A DNA stretch of 64,000 bases from the NCBI RefSeq assembly GCF_025460835.1, contig NZ_JAMXAY010000018.1:1-64000 (forward strand), in the 5' to 3' direction. Below, piece by piece: positions 30,501-39,275 of the stretch (position 1 is the stretch's first letter; the number at the start of each line of letters is the position of its first letter). The translations under genes and the position numbers were made by a program. This DNA comes from Parapedobacter soli (GTDB lineage: Bacteria > Bacteroidota > Bacteroidia > Sphingobacteriales > Sphingobacteriaceae). Under the pieces are notes generated by a model. That model did not search any database. It was not told where the DNA came from and saw nothing but the letters and a program-made list of their open reading frames with translations.

Positions 30501-31898
30501 GTATATATCAATATTACCGTTAGCAGGTACTTCGAGTACGTAATAGTCATTACGGTCCGTCACCCCATCGGCTACATACCCGATATGCCCTTCAATGGCA
30601 TCCGCCACATCCACCGTCGTCGCCTCCTGAAACGTATTATCAGGTTCCCAATCAATCACGCCCTTTTCAACCATTTCATACCGCAGCGTATAGCTGAACG
30701 ACCGGCTACTGCCTTGGTAAATACTGAAATACAGACTATCCGCAGCACGGGAATACAGCTCAATGGTGTCGCGGACCACCTCCCCCGCGGATACGTTACT
30801 TCCTACCGTCGTTTGCCTGGCGATTTGCCGATTGCTTTTATCGAAGGCGTAGAACGAGAAAGAACCGGCGCTTCCGCCGGTATGAACTCCCTCAAGGTAT
30901 ATCTTCACGGTGCCGTCTTCGGGCAACAGGGTTTTGTAGTAGTCGTACCGGTCGGTTACCCCGTCAGCCACGTAGCCAATATGCCCGTTTACCGTCTCTA
31001 GTTCCACCAAGTCTGCCGCTTGGTTAAAAGCGTCATTCACCTCCGGGTCATTGGGGCTACGATCCACTACCTCATACCGCATTTCATATCCGAACGAGCG
31101 ACTGCTACCTTGATATACGACAAAGTATATACTGTCTACAGCCCGGGAGTGTATCTCGATGGTGTCGCGGATCACACCCCCAGGAGATACGTTACTCCCC
31201 ACGGTGGTCTGTCTTGCGATTTGCCGGTTGCTTTTATCGTAAGCATAGAACGAGAAAGAGCCGGTACTTCCTCCGGTATGAACCCCTTCAAGATATACCT
31301 TCACCGTGCCGTCTTCCGGCAACAGGGTTTTGTAATAGTCGTAGCGGTCGGTTACTCCATTGGCCACGTAGCCAATTTGGCCACGTATGCTATCCCCTTC
31401 ATTCACCACGATGGCTTGTGCAAACCCATTGTTAGGCTCGGCATCATCAGGGTGCTGGTTGAGCACTTCGTAGCTCAATTGATAAGTGAACGAACGGTTG
31501 CTACCTTGGTAAACCACAAAATAGATGCTGTCCACCGCGCGGGATGTGATGAGGATCGTATCCGTGACGCTTTCGCCTTCGGATACATTACCGCCAACCG
31601 TCGTTTGCCGGGCGATCTGCCGGCCGCCTTTGTCATACGCATAGAAAGAGAAGGACCCCGTACTGCCGCCCGTATGCGTGCCTTCCAGATAGACCGTCAC
31701 CGTACCGGAAGCAGGCAAGAAGGTTTTATAGTAATCATACCGATCCCCGGCTGTCCCAATGTCGCCCGCAACCTCTTGTTCGGCTGCGATCAGGTTCGCC
31801 TGGTCAAGGGCATTATTCGGCTCAGACTCGGTCTGCGCGTACGATGCATGCATACCGCACACCAATAAGCATGTGAAAAGTAATTTATTTTTACCCAT
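27549..31898 (-). CDS. Giant surface protein with four PPC-like repeats, PKD domain and T9SS type A sorting domain
   Basis: A 1449-residue exported protein. After a signal peptide (LLFTCLLVCGMHASYA) come four tandem units of about 125 residues (roughly 26-147, 153-278, 284-410, 417-540) with YDYYKTLLP, GSFSFYAYDK and IYFVVYQG motifs. They resemble bacterial pre-peptidase C-terminal domains. A PKD domain follows (YRWDFGDGTAA, about 545-620), then an IPT/TIG-like segment, a DUF11-like region, a charged helical region near 950-1080, more beta domains, and a C-terminal T9SS sorting domain with FILAPNPSSTG and GIYFIVIRQEDGKVYRDKLI. It is probably secreted or surface-attached by T9SS. The porV gene follows directly. 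An unusual promoter-like motif precedes it. Confidence 0.85.
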   Translation of the reverse strand: MGKNKLLFTCLLVCGMHASYAQTESEPNNALDQANLIAAEQEVAGDIGTAGDRYDYYKTFLPASGTVTVYLEGTHTGGSTGSFSFYAYDKGGRQIARQTTVGGNVSEGESVTDTILITSRAVDSIYFVVYQGSNRSFTYQLSYEVLNQHPDDAEPNNGFAQAIVVNEGDSIRGQIGYVANGVTDRYDYYKTLLPEDGTVKVYLEGVHTGGSTGSFSFYAYDKSNRQIARQTTVGSNVSPGGVIRDTIEIHSRAVDSIYFVVYQGSSRSFGYEMRYEVVDRSPNDPEVNDAFNQAADLVELETVNGHIGYVADGVTDRYDYYKTLLPEDGTVKIYLEGVHTGGSAGSFSFYAFDKSNRQIARQTTVGSNVSAGEVVRDTIELYSRAADSLYFSIYQGSSRSFSYTLRYEMVEKGVIDWEPDNTFQEATTVDVADAIEGHIGYVADGVTDRNDYYVLEVPANGNIDIYVAGLNTSGRPAGFHIYAYDTNRRGVASQRVGGSTVDHGVWVRDTVSLACVQTDSLYIRVYQGGTGSFQYEIEMDHIDHQPHAAFDFERVGNEIGFRAAAGNADEYRWDFGDGTAATGRFPMKTYGFGSYTARLIAVNSVCGLTDTAEYTFDFKGVEYFTPTSVGKGGDGMIQVFGGGLSENTVITLSKGGNTLQPDGVYAGPKGTSMTATFDLHFAEEGEYDVTIHIPGENPLVYPGAFTIGSFVYPTTWSEVTGPDEWRVGRETRFNLVVGNKGNVTASGVIVGLLWPKSVDLNFEHKQIVPPADGTTTIFDDDGDTFTLSNAEIQHIYEELDTATPIDSFKNEPYDGYMRLLIIPHVPAGTTYELPFNVRATSPSAQNFITFTLKPNYFGSCETPNYADVSMNAASEMIDLVDMMADNTKNVPLQTLTKTLKVGQKHLGVSAKYAGAKFWSWWDGYDMSAETYADIWQDLDAANEYALITATEEVGKLMLSKGLQGRQDMLNARKQKTDFINKRLANNQGMSSDTWMRYQEKLLELSKLPDAASEINRLKRLEKMFDTVDKLKTLEDKRQALMDVLDDCPELAEQLKDLLDEVDRELTPRDEREKETRSVGSMDPNAIYGPSGVGTGRFVNSVDRQSFLVTFENVDTASAAAQIVRVLDTLDANVFDLSSFEFGNVTIGTDNYRVPKRRKEFVLDLDPVPGRPLRVRINAALDTLTGIIEWQFFSVDPQTGDIPVLDGFLPPNVNFPEGEGSVSYSVNLREDIGNGVVVRNRASIIFDENEPILTNIWQNTTDLLAPQSTVIAEVKADTVVHLRLSGNDGGSGLGYYHIYFSENGGEWFPFTGTSQDTLSFVGEIGGTYSFYVTSDDRVGNRESKAPVTEATVSIGDGVLEREPSAKPFILAPNPSSTGTPSIISTNYTGAVTVRVANVLGQEMVRPTRLEMHAGVGTPIDLSRLGTGIYFIVIRQEDGKVYRDKLIIHKP
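30270..31830 (-). repeat. Four tandem coding repeats inside the T9SS surface protein
   Basis: Four units of about 375-390 bases each encode the PPC-like domains. Units 2 and 3 are the most alike: the stretch encoding VTDRYDYYKTLLPEDGTVK is almost the same at DNA level in both (about 30900-30985 and 31310-31375). Unit 4 is the most diverged. Such near-identity points to recent duplication or gene conversion and could let the number of units vary. Confidence 0.75.
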
Positions 31899-31936
31899 AG
31901 TTATAGTTGATTAGCGTGAAACCAATTACTACATAG

Positions 31937-31963
31937 CTATGGGGTAAAACCACAAAAGGTCAA
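31937..31963 (-). promoter_or_regulatory. ECF-type promoter candidate of the surface protein-porV operon
   Basis: Minus strand: TTGACC (31963-31958), 16 bases, then CATAG (31941-31937), about 38 bases before the ATG. The -35 part extends to TTGACCTTTT. The -10 part lies in the palindrome CATAGCTATG. The same arrangement precedes the FHA gene at 56301-56327. It does not match the housekeeping TAnnTTTG type. Confidence 0.5.
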
Positions 31964-32053
31964 CAAACGAAATAGAAATATTTCAATGTTTTTTCTACGT
32001 ATCGTTACTTAGCGATAAGCGACTCATTACCAAGGCACATCAAGCCTTGTCAT

Positions 32054-35000
32054 CTATCCGGTCTTCATTTTACGCCGCGAAAAATAAATCCACCCCGCGA
32101 CGAATGCAACGGCGGCCACCAGCCCGATAAGCCGATAGCGCCAACGACGTTCCGTATATATCGGGTCGCTATCACCAATCAGAGACAACCCTGCCCAGTA
32201 ATAAGGATGGTCCAGTTCCCCGTCGTTTGCTGCTATAAAATCAAGTTTAGCGTTGCGAAGAGCTTCGCTCTTATCCATCCCTTTTGATAGGTATTCGTAA
32301 AATTTCGACACAATATCCGCATTCGTTTTCTCGTCGATTTTCCATAGGGACATGACCACGCCCGAACACCCCGCTTGCAGGAAACTGTGGGCCAACGAAA
32401 TCACGCCCTCCCCGTTGCGTAATGCCCCGCGCCCCGTTTCGCAGGCCGTGAGCACTGCCAACTCCGCACGTAGCTGCATGCCATAAATCTCATAGGCATG
32501 CAAATACCCATCATCGGTGTCGGCGGTGTCGCCAGGCAAGGATTTTGCAAAAAACAATCTCGACTGCATGGGCGACAGGTTATTTATCTCGGCATGCGTA
32601 CCGAGATGCAGTACGCGATACTGCGCTGCATGCGCTTTGAACGCCCCTTCCTGCGCCTGCTGTTCGGCAAACAGATCATGGGCAACGAAGCGGCCGATCT
32701 GCTGTGCAGCCTGCAACGAGAAGGGCTGCCTATTCAGGTAATAATACGGGTCATCCGGCTCGGCATTCGCGGCCGACGCCTGACGGAATGCTTCTTTCAT
32801 TTCCGTGGAAAACACGGGAACGAACAGCAGTGCCTTCCCCCCGACCCGTTTCGATTTGGCCTCTTTGATACGAATGGCGCTTGATGCAGACAGCAGGTAG
32901 GAGAACGTATACTGTTTGATCAGGTAAGGCATTTTTCCGAAATGCATTTCGTTCTCATGTTGCAACAACAATTCGAAATTGAGGTAATACAGAGATGCAT
33001 CCGGGATGACAAGCAAGCGGTTAGAATCAAAATAAGGAACGATTGGCTCGATTAACTCCCCGTAAAGCCGGTGTGACGAGGTTACGAATTGGCGAGCGGA
33101 AACGCCATGAAGGTGCCGCAATGCTTGGATGTCATCCAAGATTTCCTTTTCCATGCGGCGGACATAAAACCCATTGGCAGTAATGACAAAAACAAACACC
33201 GACTCATCGGTCACGGCGTAGTGGATGAGCGTTTCCCGTTTACCGAGCAATTTCTCACGGATTTCCGCAAGACTGTACGGTTCCAGATCGTATTTGGCGA
33301 GAAACGATTCATCGCCCGACTGCTTGAGGCTATCTTGGAATCGCCGGTAATCTTCCATGCTCCCCGTTAATAAACGAAGCAGGGAATCACTGGCTTGAGG
33401 TTCGTTGAGGTATTGTTCGTTGAGGCTGTTTATCCGGATGCGGAAGCCATGGTCGCGCGCAGCGGTCGGGTCGTCGCTACCTAGCGTAGCATCCACCATC
33501 AGGTTGTTTGATGCCAAGCGCAGTAGTAATGCTTTGCTACGTTCTGCATAATCTAATGCTTTTTCCAAATAGTCTGAATCGTTCCCTTCGCCGGATAATG
33601 CCCAACAGGATTCGACGCCGATCGAAAATAATTTTTTATTCGTATCGGCTTGCTCAATGAGCGAAGCCTGCGACCGGAACGCGTATAAATTAGCCGCGAA
33701 AAATGCACTGTACGCATCAATTATTTTGAGTATTTCTACCAAGTGTTGCCGTTGTCCGGTTTGGTTATATAAATCGTGAAGGATTGTAACCCGGTTCAGT
33801 AAGAATATGCAGGAATTAAAACTATAAGGTAAGCGCGGAACCCATTCCGATGGATCGGCTGGGAACTGCTCGAGTTGCATGGTGCGCAAAAACACGCTAT
33901 CGGAATACGCCAAGGCTTGTTCAAAGCGTCCGGCCCGACGATAGGTTGTGCTGATGTTGTCCAAAAATGAAAGCGAACGGTTCTGCAATTGGGGAAAATA
34001 CCGGCGAAAGTCGTCCCACGCAGCCTGTTGTATATTGATCGCCTCCTCCCATCGATCCAAATAACCCAATGTAGCCCCTTTGTCGGCTTTGGCATACAGG
34101 CTATGGTAAGAATTCCCCGATCCCATCCGTTGGTAATTTGCGATCGCTTTTTCATAGTAGTCGATAGCTTCTGCAAACCGGTCTTGGCTAAATTGGAAGT
34201 CGGCGTAATAGCTCTCAATATATGCCTTCTTGGTTAGCTCATCCGGCACATGCCCTTGCTGCAAACGGTACGCCCGTTCAAACGACCGCTCCGCATCAGG
34301 CGCCAATCCCAATTTTTGTTTCGTGCTTCCCAGCATGACTAGGGTCTCCAACATACCTGGTCCGAATTCACCAAAAATAGCGTCAAACAAGTTTTGGGCC
34401 TTGGTCAGGTACACATTCGCCAAATAATATTCATGCAGCGCATAGTACAATCCTCCCAGATTACTGTATGCCCCTGCCAGGAAGTACCCGTTGCCTGTTT
34501 CGAGGTAGTTGCCGTAGTGGATGTCCACGGCCTGGTGTTGGTGGTGTAAAGCTTCCTCATGCCTATTAAGTGCAAGGTACACTTCGGAAAGACTGTTGTG
34601 CATCATGCCCGTATTCGTATGGTCGTGCGGGTAATGCGTTCGAACGGCGCGCTCGAACTCCAAGCCATCTTGCAGGGCTTGGTTATAATCGCCGCTATAA
34701 TAGCTGATGAAATAATTGGTCTGCCATATATTTACCATCAGTGCCCCACCCCTGCCCTGCACCTGCAGGTTCAGTTCGAAGGCTTGCTGCGTGTAATGCC
34801 GTGCCGTTTGATAATCCTGAGCCGATAGATGCAGCTGGGCTATTGCATGATACAAGATGACGTAATGCCTATTTGGCGGCAGGTCTTTATCCACAGAATC
34901 CTCGGCTTTTTTTAAATAGCGTCTCGCCCGCTCCAAATCGTACAGTTGTACGTCCAGCTGCCCCATACGCGTATAGGCCGCCACCCTGGCTATACTTTTG

Positions 35001-35287
35001 TGTGGCAAATCATCGATCGTCCCCAATGCCGCACGCATCAGTTGCCGGGCCTCCTCCAATCCGGACGTACTGGCATATACCAGGGCCTTATGCGTAACGG
35101 CAAACACCAGGCTGTCGGCCTTCCCGGCCCGTGTATACAAATCGATGGCCCGATCGATCGTGTATAGCGCGCTGTCCAAGTTGTTCTCGCGGTAATTACG
35201 CTGGGATTTATCAAAGTCGCTCTCCTGTGCATAGGCGAAACAACCGATTAATAAAAGCGATAAGGGTAGCAACCTTGAGACAAACAT
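32054..35287 (-). CDS. Periplasmic TPR-CHAT protease with C-terminal membrane anchor (unit 1)
   Basis: A caspase-like (clan CD) protease fused to TPR repeats, 1077 residues. An N-terminal signal peptide (FVSRLLPLSLLLIGCFAYA) sends it across the inner membrane. About ten TPR-like helical pairs occupy residues 25-600. The CHAT domain (about 670-1040) holds the dyad H898 (in LHLGTHAE) and C949 (in VLTACETG), with the typical GEGVISLAHSFLQAG and LWKIDEKTNADIV after it. A single membrane segment lies at about 1052-1069 and is followed by the basic tail RRKMKTG, so the enzyme should face the periplasm. It follows the anti-sigma-like gene by 11 bases. A likely role is regulated cleavage of a partner; the substrate is not known. 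Confidence 0.85.
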   Translation of the reverse strand: MFVSRLLPLSLLLIGCFAYAQESDFDKSQRNYRENNLDSALYTIDRAIDLYTRAGKADSLVFAVTHKALVYASTSGLEEARQLMRAALGTIDDLPHKSIARVAAYTRMGQLDVQLYDLERARRYLKKAEDSVDKDLPPNRHYVILYHAIAQLHLSAQDYQTARHYTQQAFELNLQVQGRGGALMVNIWQTNYFISYYSGDYNQALQDGLEFERAVRTHYPHDHTNTGMMHNSLSEVYLALNRHEEALHHQHQAVDIHYGNYLETGNGYFLAGAYSNLGGLYYALHEYYLANVYLTKAQNLFDAIFGEFGPGMLETLVMLGSTKQKLGLAPDAERSFERAYRLQQGHVPDELTKKAYIESYYADFQFSQDRFAEAIDYYEKAIANYQRMGSGNSYHSLYAKADKGATLGYLDRWEEAINIQQAAWDDFRRYFPQLQNRSLSFLDNISTTYRRAGRFEQALAYSDSVFLRTMQLEQFPADPSEWVPRLPYSFNSCIFLLNRVTILHDLYNQTGQRQHLVEILKIIDAYSAFFAANLYAFRSQASLIEQADTNKKLFSIGVESCWALSGEGNDSDYLEKALDYAERSKALLLRLASNNLMVDATLGSDDPTAARDHGFRIRINSLNEQYLNEPQASDSLLRLLTGSMEDYRRFQDSLKQSGDESFLAKYDLEPYSLAEIREKLLGKRETLIHYAVTDESVFVFVITANGFYVRRMEKEILDDIQALRHLHGVSARQFVTSSHRLYGELIEPIVPYFDSNRLLVIPDASLYYLNFELLLQHENEMHFGKMPYLIKQYTFSYLLSASSAIRIKEAKSKRVGGKALLFVPVFSTEMKEAFRQASAANAEPDDPYYYLNRQPFSLQAAQQIGRFVAHDLFAEQQAQEGAFKAHAAQYRVLHLGTHAEINNLSPMQSRLFFAKSLPGDTADTDDGYLHAYEIYGMQLRAELAVLTACETGRGALRNGEGVISLAHSFLQAGCSGVVMSLWKIDEKTNADIVSKFYEYLSKGMDKSEALRNAKLDFIAANDGELDHPYYWAGLSLIGDSDPIYTERRWRYRLIGLVAAVAFVAGWIYFSRRKMKTG

Positions 35288-35298
35288 ATCGATCCAAC

Positions 35299-36036
35299 CT
35301 ACTTCGCCATTCGATCCAACAATTCTACAGCTTCTTCTTTTTCGGGTAATTGCTTCAGCAGCCTCTTCGCCTGGACATAGTCTTTCTCTTTCAGCTTCAG
35401 CAATGCCAAATACCAGATTGCTCTTTCGTGGAATACCGAATGTTTATTTTCGGAAAGGGGCGCCAAGTAATCTAAGGCGACTGCATCGGCATTTTTATTC
35501 AAATATGCTATACCGGTATAATAATGCAAGGTATCCGTTACGCCCTTTTCAACAGCGAGCTGCTTCCATACATTGATGGCACCGTCATAATTCCCTTCTT
35601 TATACGATATCATCCCTTCATTAAACACATATTTGGCCGAATCGTTGCTCATCACCACCGGCAACCCGGGGTCAGGCCGGAAATAGGCTGCATACAGGTC
35701 ATCTTCGGATACCATCTGCTGACGATACATCCACCATCCCACCAAGCCGACACCGATTAGTAACGCGGCTGCGGCCACATAGCGCCAATAAACAAACTGT
35801 TTGCCAGTTGTCGGCGGCGTTTTCACTTCCCGTTCAGTTGTTATGCTTGCGGTGAACGCACCGACCTCCACCGCGCCGATCAACTGCCGTTGTAATTCCA
35901 CCTCGTCGCGAAGCGGCTTATCGACCGACAATAGACGCTCAAACTCCACACGCTCAGCAGTATCCATACTGCCAAGCAGGTACCGCTCGATCCGCTCAAA
36001 CTCCTCGCGGCTGATATCTTGCCTGTATTTACTCAT
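35299..36036 (-). CDS. Single-pass anti-sigma-like membrane protein with periplasmic TPR domain (unit 1)
   Basis: A 245-residue protein in three parts. The N-terminal 60 residues (EEFERIERYLLGSMDTAERV and onward) resemble the cytoplasmic sigma-binding helices of Bacteroidota anti-sigma factors, without the zinc His-Cys motif. One membrane segment follows (about 85-104, YVAAAALLIGVGLVGWW). The periplasmic part has a juxtamembrane DPGLP motif (122-126) and two to three TPR-like helix pairs. Its start overlaps the sigma gene stop by eight bases and the CHAT gene follows after 11 bases. Topology is inferred from the membrane segment and positive residues. Anti-sigma activity is inferred from position and the N-terminal pattern. 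Confidence 0.7.
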   Translation of the reverse strand: MSKYRQDISREEFERIERYLLGSMDTAERVEFERLLSVDKPLRDEVELQRQLIGAVEVGAFTASITTEREVKTPPTTGKQFVYWRYVAAAALLIGVGLVGWWMYRQQMVSEDDLYAAYFRPDPGLPVVMSNDSAKYVFNEGMISYKEGNYDGAINVWKQLAVEKGVTDTLHYYTGIAYLNKNADAVALDYLAPLSENKHSVFHERAIWYLALLKLKEKDYVQAKRLLKQLPEKEEAVELLDRMAK

Positions 36037-36562
36037 CGTTATGCTGCCTTTCCAAATAGATTTTCCGCAATCGCATCATACACCGGTACTTAATAGTTTT
36101 GACGCTTTCCTCAGTATTATTCATCGCAGCTGCGATTTTTGCCAACGACTGCCGCTTAAAGTAAAACCGGCCCAACAACTCCCTGCACTTCTCCCCGATA
36201 CGGGCAATCGACTCGTTCAATCGCTGGTTCTGTTCCAGTTGCTTAGCCAACTGCTCTGTGTCATCAGCTTCCCCTTCAAATAATGACAGGTCATCTTTCA
36301 ACACCAACCGGATGCGCCCCGACGATTTGAGCTGATTTATCCACTTGTATTTGCAGATCTGCCGCACATAGGCGTTGAGCTGTTCGGCATCCCCGCGAAA
36401 TTTCCCCGCCCGCAGGTTCAGCCATGCAGCACTCACGCTTTCCTGAAAAACATCTGCGGCATCTTCAAGCGTACCTGAATTCTTCAGGATATACCCTTGC
36501 AGCCAACTAAAATTATCGGTGTAAACTTTGGTAAGCAGACGCTCCGGGTCTGCATTCCGCAT
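36029..36562 (-). CDS. ECF-type RNA polymerase sigma factor (unit 1)
   Basis: A 177-residue alternative sigma factor with the two ECF domains only. Sigma-2 shows EDAADVFQESVSAAWLNLRA and the -10-reading helix AYVRQICKYKWINQL. Sigma-4 shows CRELLGRFYFKRQSLAKIAA and EESVKTIKYRCMMRLRKIYL. I chose the ATG at 36562; an in-frame TTG six codons upstream (36580) is also possible. A housekeeping-like promoter lies at 36605-36638. The gene leads an operon with the anti-sigma-like and CHAT genes. Its closest relative in the window is the sigma factor at 48953-49522, which shares the CRELLGRFYF block. Confidence 0.88.
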   Translation of the reverse strand: MRNADPERLLTKVYTDNFSWLQGYILKNSGTLEDAADVFQESVSAAWLNLRAGKFRGDAEQLNAYVRQICKYKWINQLKSSGRIRLVLKDDLSLFEGEADDTEQLAKQLEQNQRLNESIARIGEKCRELLGRFYFKRQSLAKIAAAMNNTEESVKTIKYRCMMRLRKIYLERQHNDE

Positions 36563-36604
36563 ATCTTTTAGGCTTTCCAAAATTAAGCATTGCTTTGGTT
36601 GCCC

Positions 36605-36638
36605 GAAAGATACATAGTTTTATTAACTACAGCGACAA
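36605..36638 (-). promoter_or_regulatory. Candidate housekeeping promoter of the sigma factor unit 1
   Basis: On the minus strand TTG (36638-36636), 23 bases, then TATCTTTC (36612-36605), one base off TAnnTTTG. The spacing is at the long end of the usual range. About 43 bases separate it from the ATG. Confidence 0.4.
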
Positions 36639-36729
36639 TTCCCGGTGTTTTCTCTTTTTTACTGTTTATTATCACTCAAATATCTTGTTCCTTGTTGGAA
36701 CGACCGTTATCCGGATTCGACAAGTCCAC

Positions 36730-39243
36730 TCACGGTTTCAACGTGACAATGACTTGGGCCATTCCTGTTCTGGAAGCAGCGCCAGCAATGAATTTGGCGC
36801 AGTCGGGCGGACCGATCCAAGTAGGGCTCCACCCCGACGTCGCCAGCACATAACCAAACTCATACTGCCCGTCAGCATTAAGCTGGCCGGTGGCGGCTGT
36901 CCACGAGGCACCCGTCCCCGTCACTCTCGGAATGACCTCCGGACTGAATTCGATAACTCTGGCCGAATAGCTTACGGCGTTTTCCACGGGATCGACGTAA
37001 AAAATCGTACCCGCCCCGCAACTGGTATAAACACCGTCATCCGTGGGGCCCCAGCTGATGACCGAAATGGGTACATAGATGATTTTCTTCGTTTCGTCAT
37101 TCACGATGAACACTTTGCCTTCGAGCCGCTCAAACAGCTGGTACTCACTATCCGGTTGGCCTTTGGGCTTTACATAGATGGTAGCACTGATGTATTCCGT
37201 ACCCGATTTGGTTTCGTTGTCTACACATTCATACACAATCGAATTGGCTGTAGTGGAGAGGGTCTTCACGTGAGAAGTCCCATCCCCGCTCAATGCCCCA
37301 TATTTCCCCGCCGTGCTCCACGAAATGCGGTAATCATTTTCCGGGTCATTTTCTATCCGCACCATATTTCTGTTGATCGGCCGAATAAATAGCGTCACTT
37401 TGTTCTCACTCCCTTTTCGTCCGGAAACCGTGGCTTCTGGCCCAATCTGGTAAGCGCTTTTGTTCACCCGTACGTTTGCCGTATCCCGGCCAATCAGCTT
37501 ATCATCGATGTAAACGGCGACATACACCTGCTCCCAGTTTTCTCCATCGGTAAGTGCACTGGTCTGCATTCCCTGGAAAACGATCTTTGAATCAGCGCTT
37601 CGGAATGTTTTCCCGGCATTGCCTTTACTGTCAGACAGGGTACTGTATTTGCCGGTTGTTGTCCATTCATACGAGCGGTCCTTCCCTTTATCCTTTTCGT
37701 CCAAGTCTTTGATTTCCGCACTGATTTCCTGTCGGCTGGAGGCGCCACTTGTGGATACAGCGGCCTCGCCCGGAGTAAGGGTCACCTTGCTGCGCCGGGC
37801 CAATACTTCCCATTCTTCCAGCCCCTTGGAATGGTACCAGTGATAGGATACGCGCGCCCAATCCGTACCCTGAAGAATGAGATCTGTTACTAAAAACACC
37901 CGGGTAAGCTTCTTGGCCACGTCCTCGATTTTTCCTTGGGCATCGGGTAATGCTTTTTTGAGCAACATAACCAACAACGTCTGTCCCTGTGTCGCCACCA
38001 TCGCATCCAACGTGGCTATAAAAGCACCTGAAAAATCGCCTTTTACCATATTCTCCATGACCTTAGGCGTATTCAGTACAAGGTCTCCGAAAAGTTCGAC
38101 CATCCCGTCTTCCTGGAGGGAGCCTCCAGCTTTATAGAAGCCCCCTACCAGTGGAACAAAAAAATCATTGATAAAATGGTAGGCAAAAACTCCACAAAAG
38201 GCTGTAAGTTCCTTTTTAGTCAGCCCATTTTCTTCCATTTCTTCCGACAACGATATTTTCGTGCCAGCGCCTAGACCTATCAGGCGTACTTTGTAATACG
38301 CTTCGGTCTCGTCCTCGTCCAGGTCCAGCGATACGGGGTCGGATGTAATCATATTGGCTTCCAGTCCTTTTCCCTGGATGTTATTGTAGACTGTACCGGT
38401 AAATGATGTGACTCCCGAAACAGGGTCTACCCAAAAATCAACATCCGGATCGGTGCTTGCTTCCAGCCGGGGCAGAATATCACGGAAATGCTGTTCGCCT
38501 TCTTTTTTAGACTTCATTTTATAGGCAAATCCTACTACGGCACGTCGGTAATGGTTGGTCACCGAAAGCCCCAAATCCTCGGCATGGAGGCGCAGGCCGC
38601 TGCGTATATCGTTGGCATCTACCCGTATGCTTGAAGCCCTCGTGCTCATCGACAACGATGTAGGTACAGGGGCTGAAAGCCCCATAGCGGTCTCGTTGTT
38701 TGACATCCACTGTTTCAGTGCAGGGACAAACGAGCCGGAAGACAATCCTTTGGGGTTATTGCTCCAAGCTGCCGTAAATGCCGACACCCAGTCTGACACG
38801 GCCGGTATTTTGTCTATATTATTCACAAAGACTCCGTGTAGCGTATCCGGCTGAAACGCCGTACCTAACACATAATACAGCAGCACCTTCGCTGTGCTGG
38901 CCACCGAGATGGTTTGCGTACTATCTGTAATGAATCCGGCCATCACAGGATTGTCGTCCTTGTCAAAAAGATACGCTATACCAATCTGGCCATCTTTTTG
39001 TATTACTTTCGTTTTCCCATCTTTATCTACGGGCTGTATAACGCCTCCTGCAAATAATTCATGGCCATTCAGATCATAAGTAGACCCTGCGGGCAATATC
39101 ACTTGAGCATCTTTCAATTTGACATCAACCGGAACGGAATTGCCGTCATCGTCGTCAGGCAGGTTTGTGGAGTCTTTCTTACAGGAATTGGTCAGTGCCC
39201 CGATCAGGAGCATGAAGACTAGGGTAATTGCTTTGGTTTTCAT
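36730..39243 (-). CDS. Large lipoprotein with repeated Ig-like domains, function unknown
   Basis: An exported lipoprotein of about 837 residues (lipobox LTNSC after TLVFMLLIGA). I chose the ATG at 39243; an in-frame ATG at 39264 adds seven residues. An N-terminal segment (PAGSTYDLNGHELFAGG) is followed by a largely helical middle (about 150-470). The C-terminal half contains at least two Ig-like repeats of the form EW(S)T(T/A)GKYS.LSD, each beginning near a ...SRKEISAEI or GRKGSENKVTLFI strand. No catalytic motif was recognised. It follows the 260-residue lipoprotein by 32 bases and is probably cotranscribed with it from the motif at 40125-40151. Confidence 0.75.
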   Translation of the reverse strand: MKTKAITLVFMLLIGALTNSCKKDSTNLPDDDDGNSVPVDVKLKDAQVILPAGSTYDLNGHELFAGGVIQPVDKDGKTKVIQKDGQIGIAYLFDKDDNPVMAGFITDSTQTISVASTAKVLLYYVLGTAFQPDTLHGVFVNNIDKIPAVSDWVSAFTAAWSNNPKGLSSGSFVPALKQWMSNNETAMGLSAPVPTSLSMSTRASSIRVDANDIRSGLRLHAEDLGLSVTNHYRRAVVGFAYKMKSKKEGEQHFRDILPRLEASTDPDVDFWVDPVSGVTSFTGTVYNNIQGKGLEANMITSDPVSLDLDEDETEAYYKVRLIGLGAGTKISLSEEMEENGLTKKELTAFCGVFAYHFINDFFVPLVGGFYKAGGSLQEDGMVELFGDLVLNTPKVMENMVKGDFSGAFIATLDAMVATQGQTLLVMLLKKALPDAQGKIEDVAKKLTRVFLVTDLILQGTDWARVSYHWYHSKGLEEWEVLARRSKVTLTPGEAAVSTSGASSRQEISAEIKDLDEKDKGKDRSYEWTTTGKYSTLSDSKGNAGKTFRSADSKIVFQGMQTSALTDGENWEQVYVAVYIDDKLIGRDTANVRVNKSAYQIGPEATVSGRKGSENKVTLFIRPINRNMVRIENDPENDYRISWSTAGKYGALSGDGTSHVKTLSTTANSIVYECVDNETKSGTEYISATIYVKPKGQPDSEYQLFERLEGKVFIVNDETKKIIYVPISVISWGPTDDGVYTSCGAGTIFYVDPVENAVSYSARVIEFSPEVIPRVTGTGASWTAATGQLNADGQYEFGYVLATSGWSPTWIGPPDCAKFIAGAASRTGMAQVIVTLKP

Positions 39244-39275
39244 TTTATCCAAGTTGAATTTCAAACTTCATCCTA

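Noticed and set aside
30258-31868. Long open frames of about 250-280 codons on the plus strand opposite the giant surface protein
   Set aside because: They mirror the repeat structure of the real gene on the other strand, lack recognisable domains, and have no promoter or start context. They are shadows of codon bias.
32054-35287. The TPR-CHAT protein as part of a type III-E CRISPR system (Csx29)
   Set aside because: No CRISPR repeats and no cas gene (gRAMP, cas1, cas2) lie in the window, and both CHAT proteins carry signal peptides and membrane anchors unlike cytoplasmic Csx29.
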